In this document: piece after piece, positions 1-8,907 of the stretch
Numbering within the stretch: position 1 is the stretch's first letter
How the letters are laid out: each line of letters starts with the position of its first letter
DNA from: Pseudomonadota bacterium
GTDB taxonomy: Bacteria; Pseudomonadota; Alphaproteobacteria; Rhizobiales; Xanthobacteraceae
Reading direction: 5' to 3'
NCBI GenBank assembly: GCA_023404675.1
Contig: JAEYAW010000016.1
Location: forward strand, 1-63,233
DNA: 63,233 nucleotides
The notes under the pieces: generated by a model
Told to the model about the DNA's origin: nothing
The model's database searches: none
What the model saw: the letters and a program-made list of their open reading frames with translations, nothing else
Made by a program: the position numbers and the translations under genes

Positions 1-387
1 GGCCTGCCCCTCCTCCAGGAACGGCGGATTGGTGAGGACGAGGTCGGCGCTCTCAGGGATCAGTCCGACCGCAAGTCGCGCGTTCCTGTCCAGCAGGTCG
101 GCGACGGCAACCCGCCCGTCCAGGCCGTTGTCCCGGCAGTTGCGGCGGCACAATTCGGCGAGATCGGGATCCCGCTCCACGAAGATGAAGCGGGCGCCCT
201 TCGTCCGAGCGGCCACCATAAGCCCGACGGCTCCGGTCGCGGCTCCCACATCCACCACCACATCGCCCGCTTTCACCGGTGCCGAGGCGGCGAGCAGGAC
301 CGCATCGGTTCCGGCCCGATGCCCCCTCTCCGGCTGGACGAGGCGGACGCGCCCGCCGAGCAATAAATCTTCCGTGATCTCAACCAT
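1..387 (-). CDS. tRNA1(Val) (adenine(37)-N6)-methyltransferase-like protein, partial
   Basis: N-terminal 129 codons of a class I SAM-dependent methyltransferase running off the left edge of the window. Visible are a glycine-rich SAM-binding segment (VVVDVGAATGAVGL), an acidic residue after the next strand (FVERDPDLAELC) and the catalytic NPPF motif near residue 122, which together are typical of the MTS/TrmN6 (YfiC) family that methylates adenine at N6 in tRNA or other nucleic acids. The ATG overlaps the end of the upstream DUF2007 gene by 8 bases (ATGGTTGA), so the two are probably translationally coupled. The exact substrate is inferred from the family. Confidence 0.8.
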   Translation of the reverse strand, partial: MVEITEDLLLGGRVRLVQPERGHRAGTDAVLLAASAPVKAGDVVVDVGAATGAVGLMVAARTKGARFIFVERDPDLAELCRRNCRDNGLDGRVAVADLLDRNARLAVGLIPESADLVLTNPPFLEEGQA

Positions 388-604
388 GGCGCAGTTCGGC
401 CTCGAGCCCGGCCTCGGAGATCAGCCGGCGCGCCTGGAGCAGATGGTCCTCCGGGACTAGGATCCGGCGCGGAAAGGCGCCCGTCATGCCCTCCAGGGCA
501 CTCATATGCGCGTCGGCGACGAGAACCGGGATATTGGCGTTTTGCAACAGGGATTGTAGGAAACCGACCAGAACGAGATCGTTGGTGCGGACGATTTCGA
601 CCAT
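380..604 (-). CDS. DUF2007 domain protein
   Basis: 74-residue protein that matches the DUF2007 family (putative signal-transducing protein, PF09413) throughout its length: it starts MVEIVRTND, has the central LVADAHMSALEG segment and the RRILVPEDHLLQARRL end. The domain has a ferredoxin-like PII-related fold; no function is established. It is divergent from the polyprenyl synthase gene (109 bp between starts), and its stop overlaps the start of the downstream methyltransferase, an arrangement suggesting a two-gene operon. Confidence 0.85.
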   Translation of the reverse strand: MVEIVRTNDLVLVGFLQSLLQNANIPVLVADAHMSALEGMTGAFPRRILVPEDHLLQARRLISEAGLEAELRHG

Positions 605-712
605 CGGCGTGAGATCCTTCCCGTGCGCTAAGCGTTTGCATTGCAGCATGGAAAGTGCCATGCCAAACCATATTCCTACCGGCCATCCCGGCCGGCAACC
701 CGGGTAGTGACA

Positions 713-1732
713 GTGGGCGTCGTCGTTCCGTTCGAAGACAAGCATCCCGAGAAGAATGCGAGCATCGAGAAGCTCGTGTCCCTTGTGGCCTCCGATATGG
801 AACGGGTCAATGCGATGATCCTGTCGCGCACGGGTTCCGAGGTCACGATGATCCCGGAAGTGGCCAATCACCTCATTTCCTCCGGCGGTAAGCGCCTGCG
901 GCCCATGCTGACGCTGGCGACCGCCGGCCTCTCCGGCTACGAGGGCGACGGGCACGTGAAGCTCGCGGCATCCGTCGAGTTCATGCACACGGCCACCCTC
1001 CTCCACGACGATGTTGTGGATGAAAGCGACATGCGCCGGGGCAAGATCGCCGCCCGCATCAAGTGGGGCAACGAGGCGAGCGTGCTCGTGGGCGATTTCC
1101 TGCTCGGCCAGGCCTTCCGCATGATGGTCGAGGTCGGCAACATGCGGGCGCTCGACATCCTCTCCACCGCCGCAGTGGTGATCGCCGAGGGCGAGGTCGC
1201 CCAGCTCGCCGCCGCCAAGAACACCGCCACCACCGAGGACGAATATCTCGCCGTGATCCGCGGCAAGACCGCCGAACTGTTCGCCGCTGCCTGCGAGGTC
1301 GGGCCGGTGATCGCGGGACGGCCCAAGTCGGAACAGACCGCCTGCCGCTCGGTCGGGATGAATCTCGGGATCGCCTTCCAGCTGGTGGACGACGCGCTGG
1401 ACTACGGCGGCAAGGCCGCCAAACTCGGCAAGAACGTCGGCGACGACTTCCGGGAGGGTAAGATCACGCTGCCCGTGGTGCTCGCCTTCCGGCGCGGCAG
1501 CGACAGCGAGCGCGCATTCTGGATCAAGGCGCTGGAGCGCGGCGAGATCGACGACAGCGATCTCGATCATGCCGTCGGGCTGATGACCAAGCACCGTGCG
1601 CTCGAAGACACGCTGCACCGCGCCCAGCACTATGGCGCGATGGCCGTGGACGCGCTGGCGCTGTTCCCGGCGTCTCCGATGAAAGCGGCGCTCGAACAGG
1701 CCGTCGCGTTCTGTCTCGCCCGCTCGCATTGA
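713..1732 (+). CDS. ispB: Polyprenyl (octaprenyl/decaprenyl-type) diphosphate synthase
   Basis: trans-Isoprenyl diphosphate synthase that elongates FPP with IPP to the long side chain of ubiquinone. Both aspartate-rich motifs are present: first HDDVVDESDMRR, then QLVDDALDYGG, and the substrate-binding GGKRLRP segment precedes them. The reading frame is open from 641 but conservation begins at VGVVVPFED, so I take the GTG at 713 (another GTG at 707 is possible); this gives 339 residues, normal for the family. The product chain length (C45-C50) cannot be read from sequence. It converges with ispE, leaving only 17 bp between stops, so isoprenoid genes meet tail to tail. Confidence 0.93.
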   Translation: MGVVVPFEDKHPEKNASIEKLVSLVASDMERVNAMILSRTGSEVTMIPEVANHLISSGGKRLRPMLTLATAGLSGYEGDGHVKLAASVEFMHTATLLHDDVVDESDMRRGKIAARIKWGNEASVLVGDFLLGQAFRMMVEVGNMRALDILSTAAVVIAEGEVAQLAAAKNTATTEDEYLAVIRGKTAELFAAACEVGPVIAGRPKSEQTACRSVGMNLGIAFQLVDDALDYGGKAAKLGKNVGDDFREGKITLPVVLAFRRGSDSERAFWIKALERGEIDDSDLDHAVGLMTKHRALEDTLHRAQHYGAMAVDALALFPASPMKAALEQAVAFCLARSH

Positions 1733-1749
1733 ACCGGGCAAAAGCCGCT

Positions 1750-2634
1750 TCAGCTCAGGATACCCGCGTGCACCCACCAGTTCGGGTGCTCGCGAGACAG
1801 ACGCTCTCCCGCCGCCTGCGCTGACGCGGGGTCCTTCAGCAGCGCAAAGCAGGTCGCGCCCGACCCCGACATCCGCGCCAGTTGCACGCCGTCGAGCCCT
1901 CGCAACGCATCGAGCACGTCGCCGATGCGCGGCTCGACCTCCAGCGCCGGGGCTTCGAGATCGTTGCCGCTGGCGTTGAGCGCCGCGAACCACGCGTTCG
2001 CATCCGCCCCATCTGCGGGCCATCCCTTTGCGGCCACGACATCGGTGATGCCGACGCGCAATTCGCCGGGCTTGAGGCCGAGGGTGCGAAACACGGCGGC
2101 GGTCGCGACCGGAATGCGCGGATTGACCAGCACGCACGGCAGCGACGGCAGCGCCATCGGCGCGATGTGATCGCCGACGCCGCTCATCACGCAGGCGCGC
2201 GAGCCCACGCAGACCGGCACGTCCGCGCCCGTCCTGAGCGCCGCATCGAGAATGCGCGCATCGTCCGCAGCGATATCGTTGAGCCGCGCGAGCAGCCGCA
2301 GCGCCGCCGCCGCATCCGCCGAGCCGCCGCCGATGCCCGACGCAACCGGCAGCTGCTTGTCCAGCGTCAGGCGCCCGGCTTTCAGGCCGTCGACCCGTTC
2401 GGCCAGCAGGCGCGCCGCCTTCAGCACCAGATTGTCGTCGGAGGCTCCGCAGTCCTGCGCGCCCGGCCCCGCCATCACGAGTTCAAGCGCCGGCCCGGGT
2501 TCGAGAGTCAGATGGTCTCCGACGTCGGCGAAGGCGACCACGCTTTCGAGGTCGTGATAGCCGTCCGGCCGGCGTCCGACGACGCGGAGCGACAGATTGA
2601 CCTTGGCGCGGGCGTATTCTTCTGACGATGGCAT
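1750..2634 (-). CDS. ispE: 4-diphosphocytidyl-2-C-methyl-D-erythritol kinase
   Basis: GHMP kinase of the MEP pathway phosphorylating CDP-ME at O2. The N-terminal motif ARAKVNLSLRVVGRR (lysine of the active site) and the ATP-binding loop PVASGIGGGSADAAAALR are intact, and the C-terminal GHMP motif is RMSGSGATCFAL. The frame is open to 2700, but the family normally starts just before the AKVNL motif, so I choose the ATG at 2634 (294 residues). It lies downstream of a TPR gene on the same strand, separated by a strong terminator, so it probably has its own promoter. Confidence 0.95.
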   Translation of the reverse strand: MPSSEEYARAKVNLSLRVVGRRPDGYHDLESVVAFADVGDHLTLEPGPALELVMAGPGAQDCGASDDNLVLKAARLLAERVDGLKAGRLTLDKQLPVASGIGGGSADAAAALRLLARLNDIAADDARILDAALRTGADVPVCVGSRACVMSGVGDHIAPMALPSLPCVLVNPRIPVATAAVFRTLGLKPGELRVGITDVVAAKGWPADGADANAWFAALNASGNDLEAPALEVEPRIGDVLDALRGLDGVQLARMSGSGATCFALLKDPASAQAAGERLSREHPNWWVHAGILS

Positions 2635-2705
2635 GACAGGCTTCGGAAGCACCGTTGAAAAGAGCGGAGATTCCACGATCTCCGCCAAGCGATCCAGCAC
2701 GAGCT

Positions 2706-2742
2706 ATAAAGAGAACGAGGGCCGGCACAAGCCCAGCCCTCG
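2706..2742 (-). terminator. Rho-independent terminator of the TPR gene
   Basis: Inverted repeat CGAGGGC / GCCCTCG (2716-2722 with 2736-2742), followed on the minus strand by a T-rich run (TTCTCTTT). It sits 26 bp past the stop of the TPR gene and before ispE. Confidence 0.75.
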
Positions 2743-2768
2743 CCATGAACCTAAGCTGAATCCGGACT

Positions 2769-4544
2769 CTAGCCGCCCTTGCCGTCCTTTTTGGTTTTCT
2801 CGGCGGCAGCCGCCGCCGGCAGATCCTCGTCCGGCAGACCATCGCGAATCTTGGCCTCGATCTTCGGCAATTCCTCCGGCTCCGGCTTCAGGTCGCGCGC
2901 ATGGGCCCACTGGAAGCGGGCCTCCAGCGTGCGGCCGACCCGCCAGTAGGCATCGCCAAGATGATCGTTGATGGTGGGATCCTCGGGCTTGAGATCGATC
3001 GCGCGCTCCAGCGTCTTCACCGCCTCGTCGAAATGGCCGACGCGGTAGTGCGCCCAGCCGAGCGAGTCGACGATGTAGCCGTCGTCGGGCCGCTGATCGA
3101 CGGCCCGCGTGATCATCTTCATGCCCTCTTCGAGATTGATGCCCTGATCGATCCACGAATAGCCGAGATAATTCAGCACATGGGGCTGCTCGGGCTGCAA
3201 CGCGAGCGCCTTCTTCATGTCGGCTTCGGCCTTCGGCCACTGCTTGGAACGCTCAAAGCAGATGCCCCGGAAATAATAGTAGACCCAGTTGCTCTTGTCC
3301 GTGCCAGTCAGGGCGTCGATGCCCTGCGTGTAGGTGTTGGCGCAATCGGCGAACTTCTTCCGGCCGCGTTCGATATTGCCGAGCGCCATGATCGCTTCGA
3401 GATCCTTGGGGTCCTCGGTGGTGAGTTCCTTCAGGATCTTGATCGCCTCGTCGCTGCGATCGACCGAATCGAGATCGGTGGCGAGCTGGATCTGCGCATT
3501 GCGCTTCAGAGCCGAATGCGCGGGCATCCGCTCGTAGACCTTGATGGCCATCTGCGGCTTCTTCACCGACTCGTAAAGGTCGGCGAGCGACAGCAGCGCC
3601 AGCGGATGCTGCGGCTGCAGATGCAGCGCGAGCTGCAGATAGATCAGGGCGAGATCCTCGCCGCCGCGCCGCGTCAGCGATGCGCCGATGCCATAGAGCG
3701 CCTCCGCCGCGCCGGCCTGAACCGAATCCACCAGCGGCGGAATCTTTTTGCCAGCCTTGGTCTCGCGCAGGCCTTCCAGCACCAGCGGATGGCGCGCGAG
3801 CTTGCGGTCGAACGCCTGATAGATTTCGCCGGCCGCTGCGCTGTCCTTGTTGCGAGACAGCCAGCGCGCATAGGCATCGGCCACGCGCAGCGCCGAATCG
3901 TCCAGCTTGTAGGCGCGCTCGAACCGGGCGCCGGCTTCCTTCTGACGGCCCGCGAGATCGAGAATAAGGCCCGCATGCAGGTCCTTGAAGATCGGATACC
4001 ACTCGGGGCCCGTCAGCTTGTCGATCGACGCGACCGCGCCTTTCGCATCGCCCGTGCCATAGATCGCCCACGCCGACAGCAGCGTCGCCACGAGATCGGT
4101 GATCGGCCCGCGCACCGACTGCGTGATCTGCGGCAGCGCAGCGGCGTAACGCTTCTGCTTGACGCCGTGCACGCCAAGCACCAGGCGGGCGATCTTGTTG
4201 TTCTTGTCAACCGTGAGAATGCGATCGGCGAGCTTCACCGCCTCTTCGATATCGCCATCGGCCAGCGAGGAAATGAAGGCGCGGTCGAGCAGTTCGTTGT
4301 TCTTGGGATCGGTGCGCAGCGCCGAGCGATAGAACGCCGAGGCGGACATGGCGTCACGCTCGATGCTGGCGTGACGCGCGGCAAGATAGGCACCTGCCGT
4401 CGTCATGCCGGCGAGGTCGCGGCTGGTCGGAAACACCGTGGTCTCGGAGGGATGATCCGGCGTCTGGGCCAGCAACGGCGCGGGGGCCGCAAGGGTCAGG
4501 AGAGCAGCAACGGCGACTGAGAGACGATATGAGCGGCAGAACAT
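2769..4544 (-). CDS. Secreted tetratricopeptide-repeat protein
   Basis: 591-residue exported TPR protein. It begins with a Sec signal peptide (MFCRSYRLSVAVAALLTLAA, cleavage near LLAQ) and is otherwise a long series of TPR units; the clearest are in the C-terminal third (for example LNYLGYSWIDQG, DSLGWAHYRVGHFDEA, NDHLGDAYWRVGR). It ends in a Lys/Gly-rich tail. The ATG at 4562 is in frame, but 4544 has GGAGATAG upstream and gives a proper signal peptide. Such proteins are probably periplasmic scaffolds; no specific function is known to me. Its place between ispE and ETF-QO is familiar from related genomes. Confidence 0.8.
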   Translation of the reverse strand: MFCRSYRLSVAVAALLTLAAPAPLLAQTPDHPSETTVFPTSRDLAGMTTAGAYLAARHASIERDAMSASAFYRSALRTDPKNNELLDRAFISSLADGDIEEAVKLADRILTVDKNNKIARLVLGVHGVKQKRYAAALPQITQSVRGPITDLVATLLSAWAIYGTGDAKGAVASIDKLTGPEWYPIFKDLHAGLILDLAGRQKEAGARFERAYKLDDSALRVADAYARWLSRNKDSAAAGEIYQAFDRKLARHPLVLEGLRETKAGKKIPPLVDSVQAGAAEALYGIGASLTRRGGEDLALIYLQLALHLQPQHPLALLSLADLYESVKKPQMAIKVYERMPAHSALKRNAQIQLATDLDSVDRSDEAIKILKELTTEDPKDLEAIMALGNIERGRKKFADCANTYTQGIDALTGTDKSNWVYYYFRGICFERSKQWPKAEADMKKALALQPEQPHVLNYLGYSWIDQGINLEEGMKMITRAVDQRPDDGYIVDSLGWAHYRVGHFDEAVKTLERAIDLKPEDPTINDHLGDAYWRVGRTLEARFQWAHARDLKPEPEELPKIEAKIRDGLPDEDLPAAAAAEKTKKDGKGG

Positions 4545-4823
4545 TGGCGCGCCTATCTCCATGGCTTTGCGAGGTGCATCACCGATCGCAGGATGAAAAG
4601 CGGAGGGCGAAGCGAAACCGCATCAATCCGCCCGGTCGGTCGGGGCAAGATCGCGGCACATCACACCACACTCCATCCATGCGTCGGCGACCTTTCGGAA
4701 GGCACGGCACCATGCCGTGTTTGCCGCAGAGCCGCAAGCGCGCGGCGACCGGCAGCGCGCCCGTGCGCGCACTGTTCCGTGAACGCTCCGACTGTGGCGG
4801 CATCGTGGCCCGCGCCGCGCGCC

Positions 4824-6485
4824 TCACATCCCCTGATAGTTCGGTCCGCCGCCGCCCTCGGGAGGAACCCAGGTGATGTTGCCGTTGGGATCCTTGGCGT
4901 CGCAGGTTTTGCAGTGGACGCAGTTCTGGGCGTTGATGACATAGCGGGGCTCGGCCCCCTCCTCGACCCACTCATAGACGCCCGCCGGGCAGTAGCGGTT
5001 CGAGGGGCCGGCGAAGACGTCGTGCTCGGATGTTTTCTGCAGGTTCATGTCCGCGACCTTGAGATGGATCGGCTGATCCTCCTCGTGGTTGGTGTTGGAC
5101 AGGAACACCGACGACAGCTTGTCGAAGGTCAGCTTGCCGTCCGGCTTCGGTCCCGGAATCGGCTTGTGCAGCCTGGCCGGATCGAGCGACTTCGGGTCGG
5201 ACTTGCTGTGACCCATGGTGCCGAACAGCGAGCCGCCGAACAGCGTGTTCATCCACATGTCGAGACCGCCCAGCGCCACGCCGATGATGGTGCCGAACTT
5301 CGACCACAGCGGCTTGACGTTGCGGACCAGGAACAGATCCTTGCCAATCGCCGATCCGCGCCAGGCGTCCTCGTAGGCCACCAGTTCATCGTTGGCGCGC
5401 CCTTCGGCCAGCGCCGCCGCGACGTGCTCGGCGGCCAGCATGCCGGTGCCGATGGCGTTGTGGACACCCTTGATGCGCGCGACGTTGACGAAGCCCGCCG
5501 CGCAGCCGATCAGCGCACCGCCCTTGAAGGTCAGCCGCGGCACCGACTGATAGCCGCCCTCGGTGATGGCACGCGCACCGTAGGAAATCCGCTTGCCGCC
5601 CTCGAACACCCCACGAATATCGGGATGGGTCTTGAAGCGCTGGAACTCATCGAACGGCGACAGATACGGATCGTTGTAATTGAGGTGCACCACGAAGCCG
5701 ACCGCGACGAGATTATCGTCGTAGTGGTACAGGAACGAGCCGCCGCCGGTGCGGTTGCCGAGCGGCCAGCCGAAGGAATGCTGGATCAACCCCTTCTTGT
5801 GCTTGGCCGGATCGATCTGCCAGACTTCCTTGAGGCCGATGCCGAACTTGGGCGGCTCCGACTTCGCCGCAAGATCAAACTTCGCGATCAGCTGCTTCGA
5901 CAGGCTGCCGCGGGCACCTTCCGCGAACAGCGTGTATTTGCCGATCAGCTCCATGCCGCGCGTGAACGAATCCTTCGGCTGGCCGTCGCGGCCGACGCCC
6001 ATGTCGCCGGTGGCGATGCCGCGCACCGCGCCGTTGTCGTCGTACAGCACCTCGGTGGCCGCAAAGCCGGGGTAAATCTCGACGCCGAGCGCCTCCGCCT
6101 TCGGCCCGAGCCAGCGGCAGACATTGCCCAGAGAACCGATGAAGCAGTGATGATTGTTCATCAGCGGCGGCATCATGAAGTTCGGCAGGCGGATCGAACC
6201 GACCTGCGTCATCCAGTAGAAGCGGTCCTGCTGGACCTGGGTCGTCAGCGGCCGCTCGGGATCCTCGCGCCAGTCCGGCAGCAGCTTGTCCAGCGCCACC
6301 GGATCGATCACCGCACCGGACAGGATATGCGCGCCGACCTCGGAGCCCTTCTCCACCACCACCACGGACAGGTCGGGATTGAGCTGCTTCAGCCGGATCG
6401 CCGCGCTGAGACCGGACGGACCCGCGCCGACGATGACGACGTCGTATTCCATGGACTCGCGGGGGGGCAGTTCTTCGGCACTCAT
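4824..6485 (-). CDS. etfD: Electron transfer flavoprotein-ubiquinone oxidoreductase
   Basis: 553-residue membrane-associated flavoprotein that passes electrons from ETF (fatty acid and amino acid oxidation) to ubiquinone. The N-terminal FAD-binding dinucleotide fold reads YDVVIVGAGPSGLSAAIRL, and the C-terminal [4Fe-4S] ligands are visible: one Cys in NRYCPAGVYE and three in NCVHCKTCD. The C-terminus PNYQGM is typical. The frame is open to 6806, but the conserved start is MSAEELPP at 6485. It is divergent from the uracil-DNA glycosylase gene, with 128 bp between starts. Confidence 0.95.
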   Translation of the reverse strand: MSAEELPPRESMEYDVVIVGAGPSGLSAAIRLKQLNPDLSVVVVEKGSEVGAHILSGAVIDPVALDKLLPDWREDPERPLTTQVQQDRFYWMTQVGSIRLPNFMMPPLMNNHHCFIGSLGNVCRWLGPKAEALGVEIYPGFAATEVLYDDNGAVRGIATGDMGVGRDGQPKDSFTRGMELIGKYTLFAEGARGSLSKQLIAKFDLAAKSEPPKFGIGLKEVWQIDPAKHKKGLIQHSFGWPLGNRTGGGSFLYHYDDNLVAVGFVVHLNYNDPYLSPFDEFQRFKTHPDIRGVFEGGKRISYGARAITEGGYQSVPRLTFKGGALIGCAAGFVNVARIKGVHNAIGTGMLAAEHVAAALAEGRANDELVAYEDAWRGSAIGKDLFLVRNVKPLWSKFGTIIGVALGGLDMWMNTLFGGSLFGTMGHSKSDPKSLDPARLHKPIPGPKPDGKLTFDKLSSVFLSNTNHEEDQPIHLKVADMNLQKTSEHDVFAGPSNRYCPAGVYEWVEEGAEPRYVINAQNCVHCKTCDAKDPNGNITWVPPEGGGGPNYQGM

Positions 6486-6613
6486 GGGGCGTCTCAACCT
6501 GCAATTTTTGAAGCGTTCTACCCGTTCTTTCCCATTTTTCGCCGGAGAACAACCCTCCGTAATGTCCAATCCGAGCGGTTTCCCGCCGCCGCAATCCGGT
6601 TTAGGGTCGCGGG

Positions 6614-7429
6614 ATGATCCCCGAACCCGCTCCGAGCCTGCGCCAGCTTCTCGCCTTCTATCTGGAAGCGGGGGTGGACTGCGCGCTGGGGGACGAGCCG
6701 GTTGACCGGCTCTCGGAGCCCCCTCTGCCGGCCCCGGTGACTCCCCTGCAGCCGGTTCCCTCCGCAGCCGCGCCGGAACGCCGCATTGTCGCGGCGACCC
6801 CGGCACGAGCGCCGGATGCGGTGCCCGAGGTCGCGGCGATGGCCGCCCGCGACGCGGCGCGCTCGGCGGCGACGCTCGCCGACCTGAAACAGCTCATGGA
6901 GGGCTTCGAGGGCTGTCCGCTGAAATTCACCGCGAGCCGCCTCGTATTCGCCGACGGCAACCCGCAGGCGAAGGTCATGTTCGTGGGCGAGGCGCCCGGC
7001 CGCGACGAGGACATCGCCGGCCTGCCCTTCGTCGGCCGCTCCGGCAAGCTGCTCGATCTCATGCTCAAGGCCATCGGCCTCGACCGCACCAGCGCCTATA
7101 TCGCCAACGTCATCCCATGGCGCCCGCCGGGCAACCGCGATCCCTCGCCGCAGGAGACGGAAATCTGCCTGCCGTTCATCAAGCGGCATGTCGAGCTGGT
7201 CAATCCGGACGTGCTGGTCTGCCTCGGCAAGCCGTCGTCGCAGGCCATGCTCGGCGTCAAGGATGGCATCATGCGCACCCGCGGCCGCTGGTTCGACTAC
7301 GACACCGGCACGCGCACCATTCGCGCCATGGCGACCTTTCATCCGGCCTATCTGCTGCGCTCGCCGTCCTACAAGCGGCTGTCCTGGCTCGACCTGCGCG
7401 CGATCAGCAAGGCGCTGAAGAGCAGCTGA
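6614..7429 (+). CDS. Family 4-type uracil-DNA glycosylase
   Basis: 271 residues. It removes uracil from DNA to start base-excision repair. Motif 1 is GEAPGRDED and motif 2 is HPAYLLR; both are diagnostic for family 4. About 90 Ala/Pro-rich residues precede the catalytic domain. In canonical family 4 enzymes the domain opens with C-x2-C, two of four [4Fe-4S] ligands; here only the second Cys remains (FEGCPLKF), the first being Phe. Two further Cys (EICLPF, LVCLG) are in the expected area. This alphaproteobacterial variant may bind its cluster differently or not at all. Confidence 0.88.
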   Translation: MIPEPAPSLRQLLAFYLEAGVDCALGDEPVDRLSEPPLPAPVTPLQPVPSAAAPERRIVAATPARAPDAVPEVAAMAARDAARSAATLADLKQLMEGFEGCPLKFTASRLVFADGNPQAKVMFVGEAPGRDEDIAGLPFVGRSGKLLDLMLKAIGLDRTSAYIANVIPWRPPGNRDPSPQETEICLPFIKRHVELVNPDVLVCLGKPSSQAMLGVKDGIMRTRGRWFDYDTGTRTIRAMATFHPAYLLRSPSYKRLSWLDLRAISKALKSS

Positions 7430-7520
7430 TATCCGAGATTCTCCAACCTCTCCTTCTCCCACCGGGGACAGGAAGCGCGCAGCATGACGGGGCAACTGCT
7501 CGCTGACGGATGAAGCGTCG

Positions 7521-8840
7521 TCACCCCACCGCGAACTTCAGCACGAACAGCGCGGCGAGCAGGACGACCGCGGGGCGCATGTCGCGCCAGCGTCCGGCGA
7601 CAAGTTTCGCCAGCGCATAGGTGATGAAGCCGAGCCCGATGCCGGTGGCGATGGAATAGGTCAGCGGCATCGCGATGGCCGCGACCACGGCGGGCGCATA
7701 TTCGGTGGCGTCGTCCCAGTCGAGCTCGGCAAGGCCGCGCGTCATCACACAGGCCACGTAAAGCAGCGCCGCTGCCGAGGCATAAGCCGGCACCATCCCC
7801 GCGAGCGGCGCGAAGAACAGCGCCACCACGAACAGCAGCGCGACGAACGCCGCCATCAGCCCCGTGCGCCCGCCCGCCGCGACGCCGGAGGCGCTCTCGA
7901 TATAGCTCGTCGTGGTCGAGGTGCCGATCAGCGCGCCGAACATGGCAGCGAAGCTGTCGGAAATCAGCGCCTGCTTCATCCGCGGCAGGTTGCCGTCCCT
8001 GTCGGTGAGCCCGGCGCGATGGGTGACGCCGACCAGCGTGCCCGCATTGTCGAACACGTCGATGAACAGAAAGCTGATGACGACGGTGAGAAACGCCAGC
8101 TCGCTCACGCGCGAGAAATCCAGTTGCAGGAACGTCGGCGCGAGCGAAGGCGGCAGCGCGACAAGGCCGCCATAGCTGGTGAGTCCGAGCGGCAGCCCGG
8201 CCAGCGACACGATCAGGATTCCGATCAGCGTGCCGCCGAGAACGTTGCGCGCGTTCAGCCCGACGATCAGCACGAAACCGACGAGACACAGCACGGCCCC
8301 GAGACCGGCAGGCCCGGACAGCGGCCCGAGCGTCACCAGGGTCGCGGGCGAGGCCACCACGATCTTCGCCTGCTCCAGCGCGATGATGCCGAGAAACAGA
8401 CCGACGCCCGCCGAGATCGCAAATTTCAGGTTCTTCGGGATCGCGTCGATCACATATTCGCGGATCCTGAAGACGGACAGCAGGAAGAACAGCACGCCCG
8501 AACAGAACACCGCGGCCAGCGCCTGTTGCCATGAGTATTTGTAAGACAGCACCACCGTGAAGGCAAAGAAGGCGTTGAGCCCCATGCCGGGCGCGAGCGC
8601 GATGGGATAATTGGCGTAGAGGGCCATCACCATGGTGGAGACGGCGGCGGCAATGCAGGTGGCGGTGAACACCGCGCCCTTGTCCATCCCCGCATTGGCG
8701 AGAATGGTGGGATTGACGAACACGATATAGACCATCGTCAGGAACGTGGTCACCGCCGCGACGAACTCGGTGCGCACGGACGTACCCGCCGCGCGCAATC
8801 CGAACCAGCGTTCGAGTAAGTTATCGCCCTGCCCGTTCAT
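7521..8840 (-). CDS. NCS2 family purine permease (AzgA/GhxP-like)
   Basis: 439-residue polytopic inner-membrane protein with about 12-14 hydrophobic segments. It matches the AzgA-type branch of the NCS2 family (adenine/guanine/hypoxanthine:H+ symporters): NPTILANAGMD, the ALAPGMGLNAFFAF segment of TM3 and the TTTSYIESASG motif near residue 315 are all hallmarks. The exact base specificity is not readable. It is the last gene of a minus-strand run (radical SAM, rnhB, GT-C protein, permease), though the 67 bp gap to the gene before it leaves the operon structure open. Confidence 0.88.
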   Translation of the reverse strand: MNGQGDNLLERWFGLRAAGTSVRTEFVAAVTTFLTMVYIVFVNPTILANAGMDKGAVFTATCIAAAVSTMVMALYANYPIALAPGMGLNAFFAFTVVLSYKYSWQQALAAVFCSGVLFFLLSVFRIREYVIDAIPKNLKFAISAGVGLFLGIIALEQAKIVVASPATLVTLGPLSGPAGLGAVLCLVGFVLIVGLNARNVLGGTLIGILIVSLAGLPLGLTSYGGLVALPPSLAPTFLQLDFSRVSELAFLTVVISFLFIDVFDNAGTLVGVTHRAGLTDRDGNLPRMKQALISDSFAAMFGALIGTSTTTSYIESASGVAAGGRTGLMAAFVALLFVVALFFAPLAGMVPAYASAAALLYVACVMTRGLAELDWDDATEYAPAVVAAIAMPLTYSIATGIGLGFITYALAKLVAGRWRDMRPAVVLLAALFVLKFAVG

Positions 8841-8907
8841 CCACCGCCCCCGCGCCGCTCCGATGATTGCCGACTATGGCGCAAGGATCGGATTCGCGGA
8901 ATGAAGT

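Noticed and set aside
380..2137. 585-codon minus frame spanning DUF2007 and the polyprenyl synthase
   Set aside because: Only its last 74 codons (DUF2007) are conserved; the rest is antisense to the synthase.
2901..4520. 539-codon open frame antisense to the TPR gene
   Set aside because: It mirrors the real gene's codon periodicity; no ribosome binding site and no recognisable motif.
6515..6535. GTTC-N5-GTTC near the uracil-DNA glycosylase gene considered as a LexA box
   Set aside because: The spacer is 5 rather than 7 bases and no promoter overlaps it.
4593..6617. 674-codon open frame antisense to ETF-QO
   Set aside because: Arg/His/Asp-rich composition with no domain; a shadow of the high-GC gene on the other strand.
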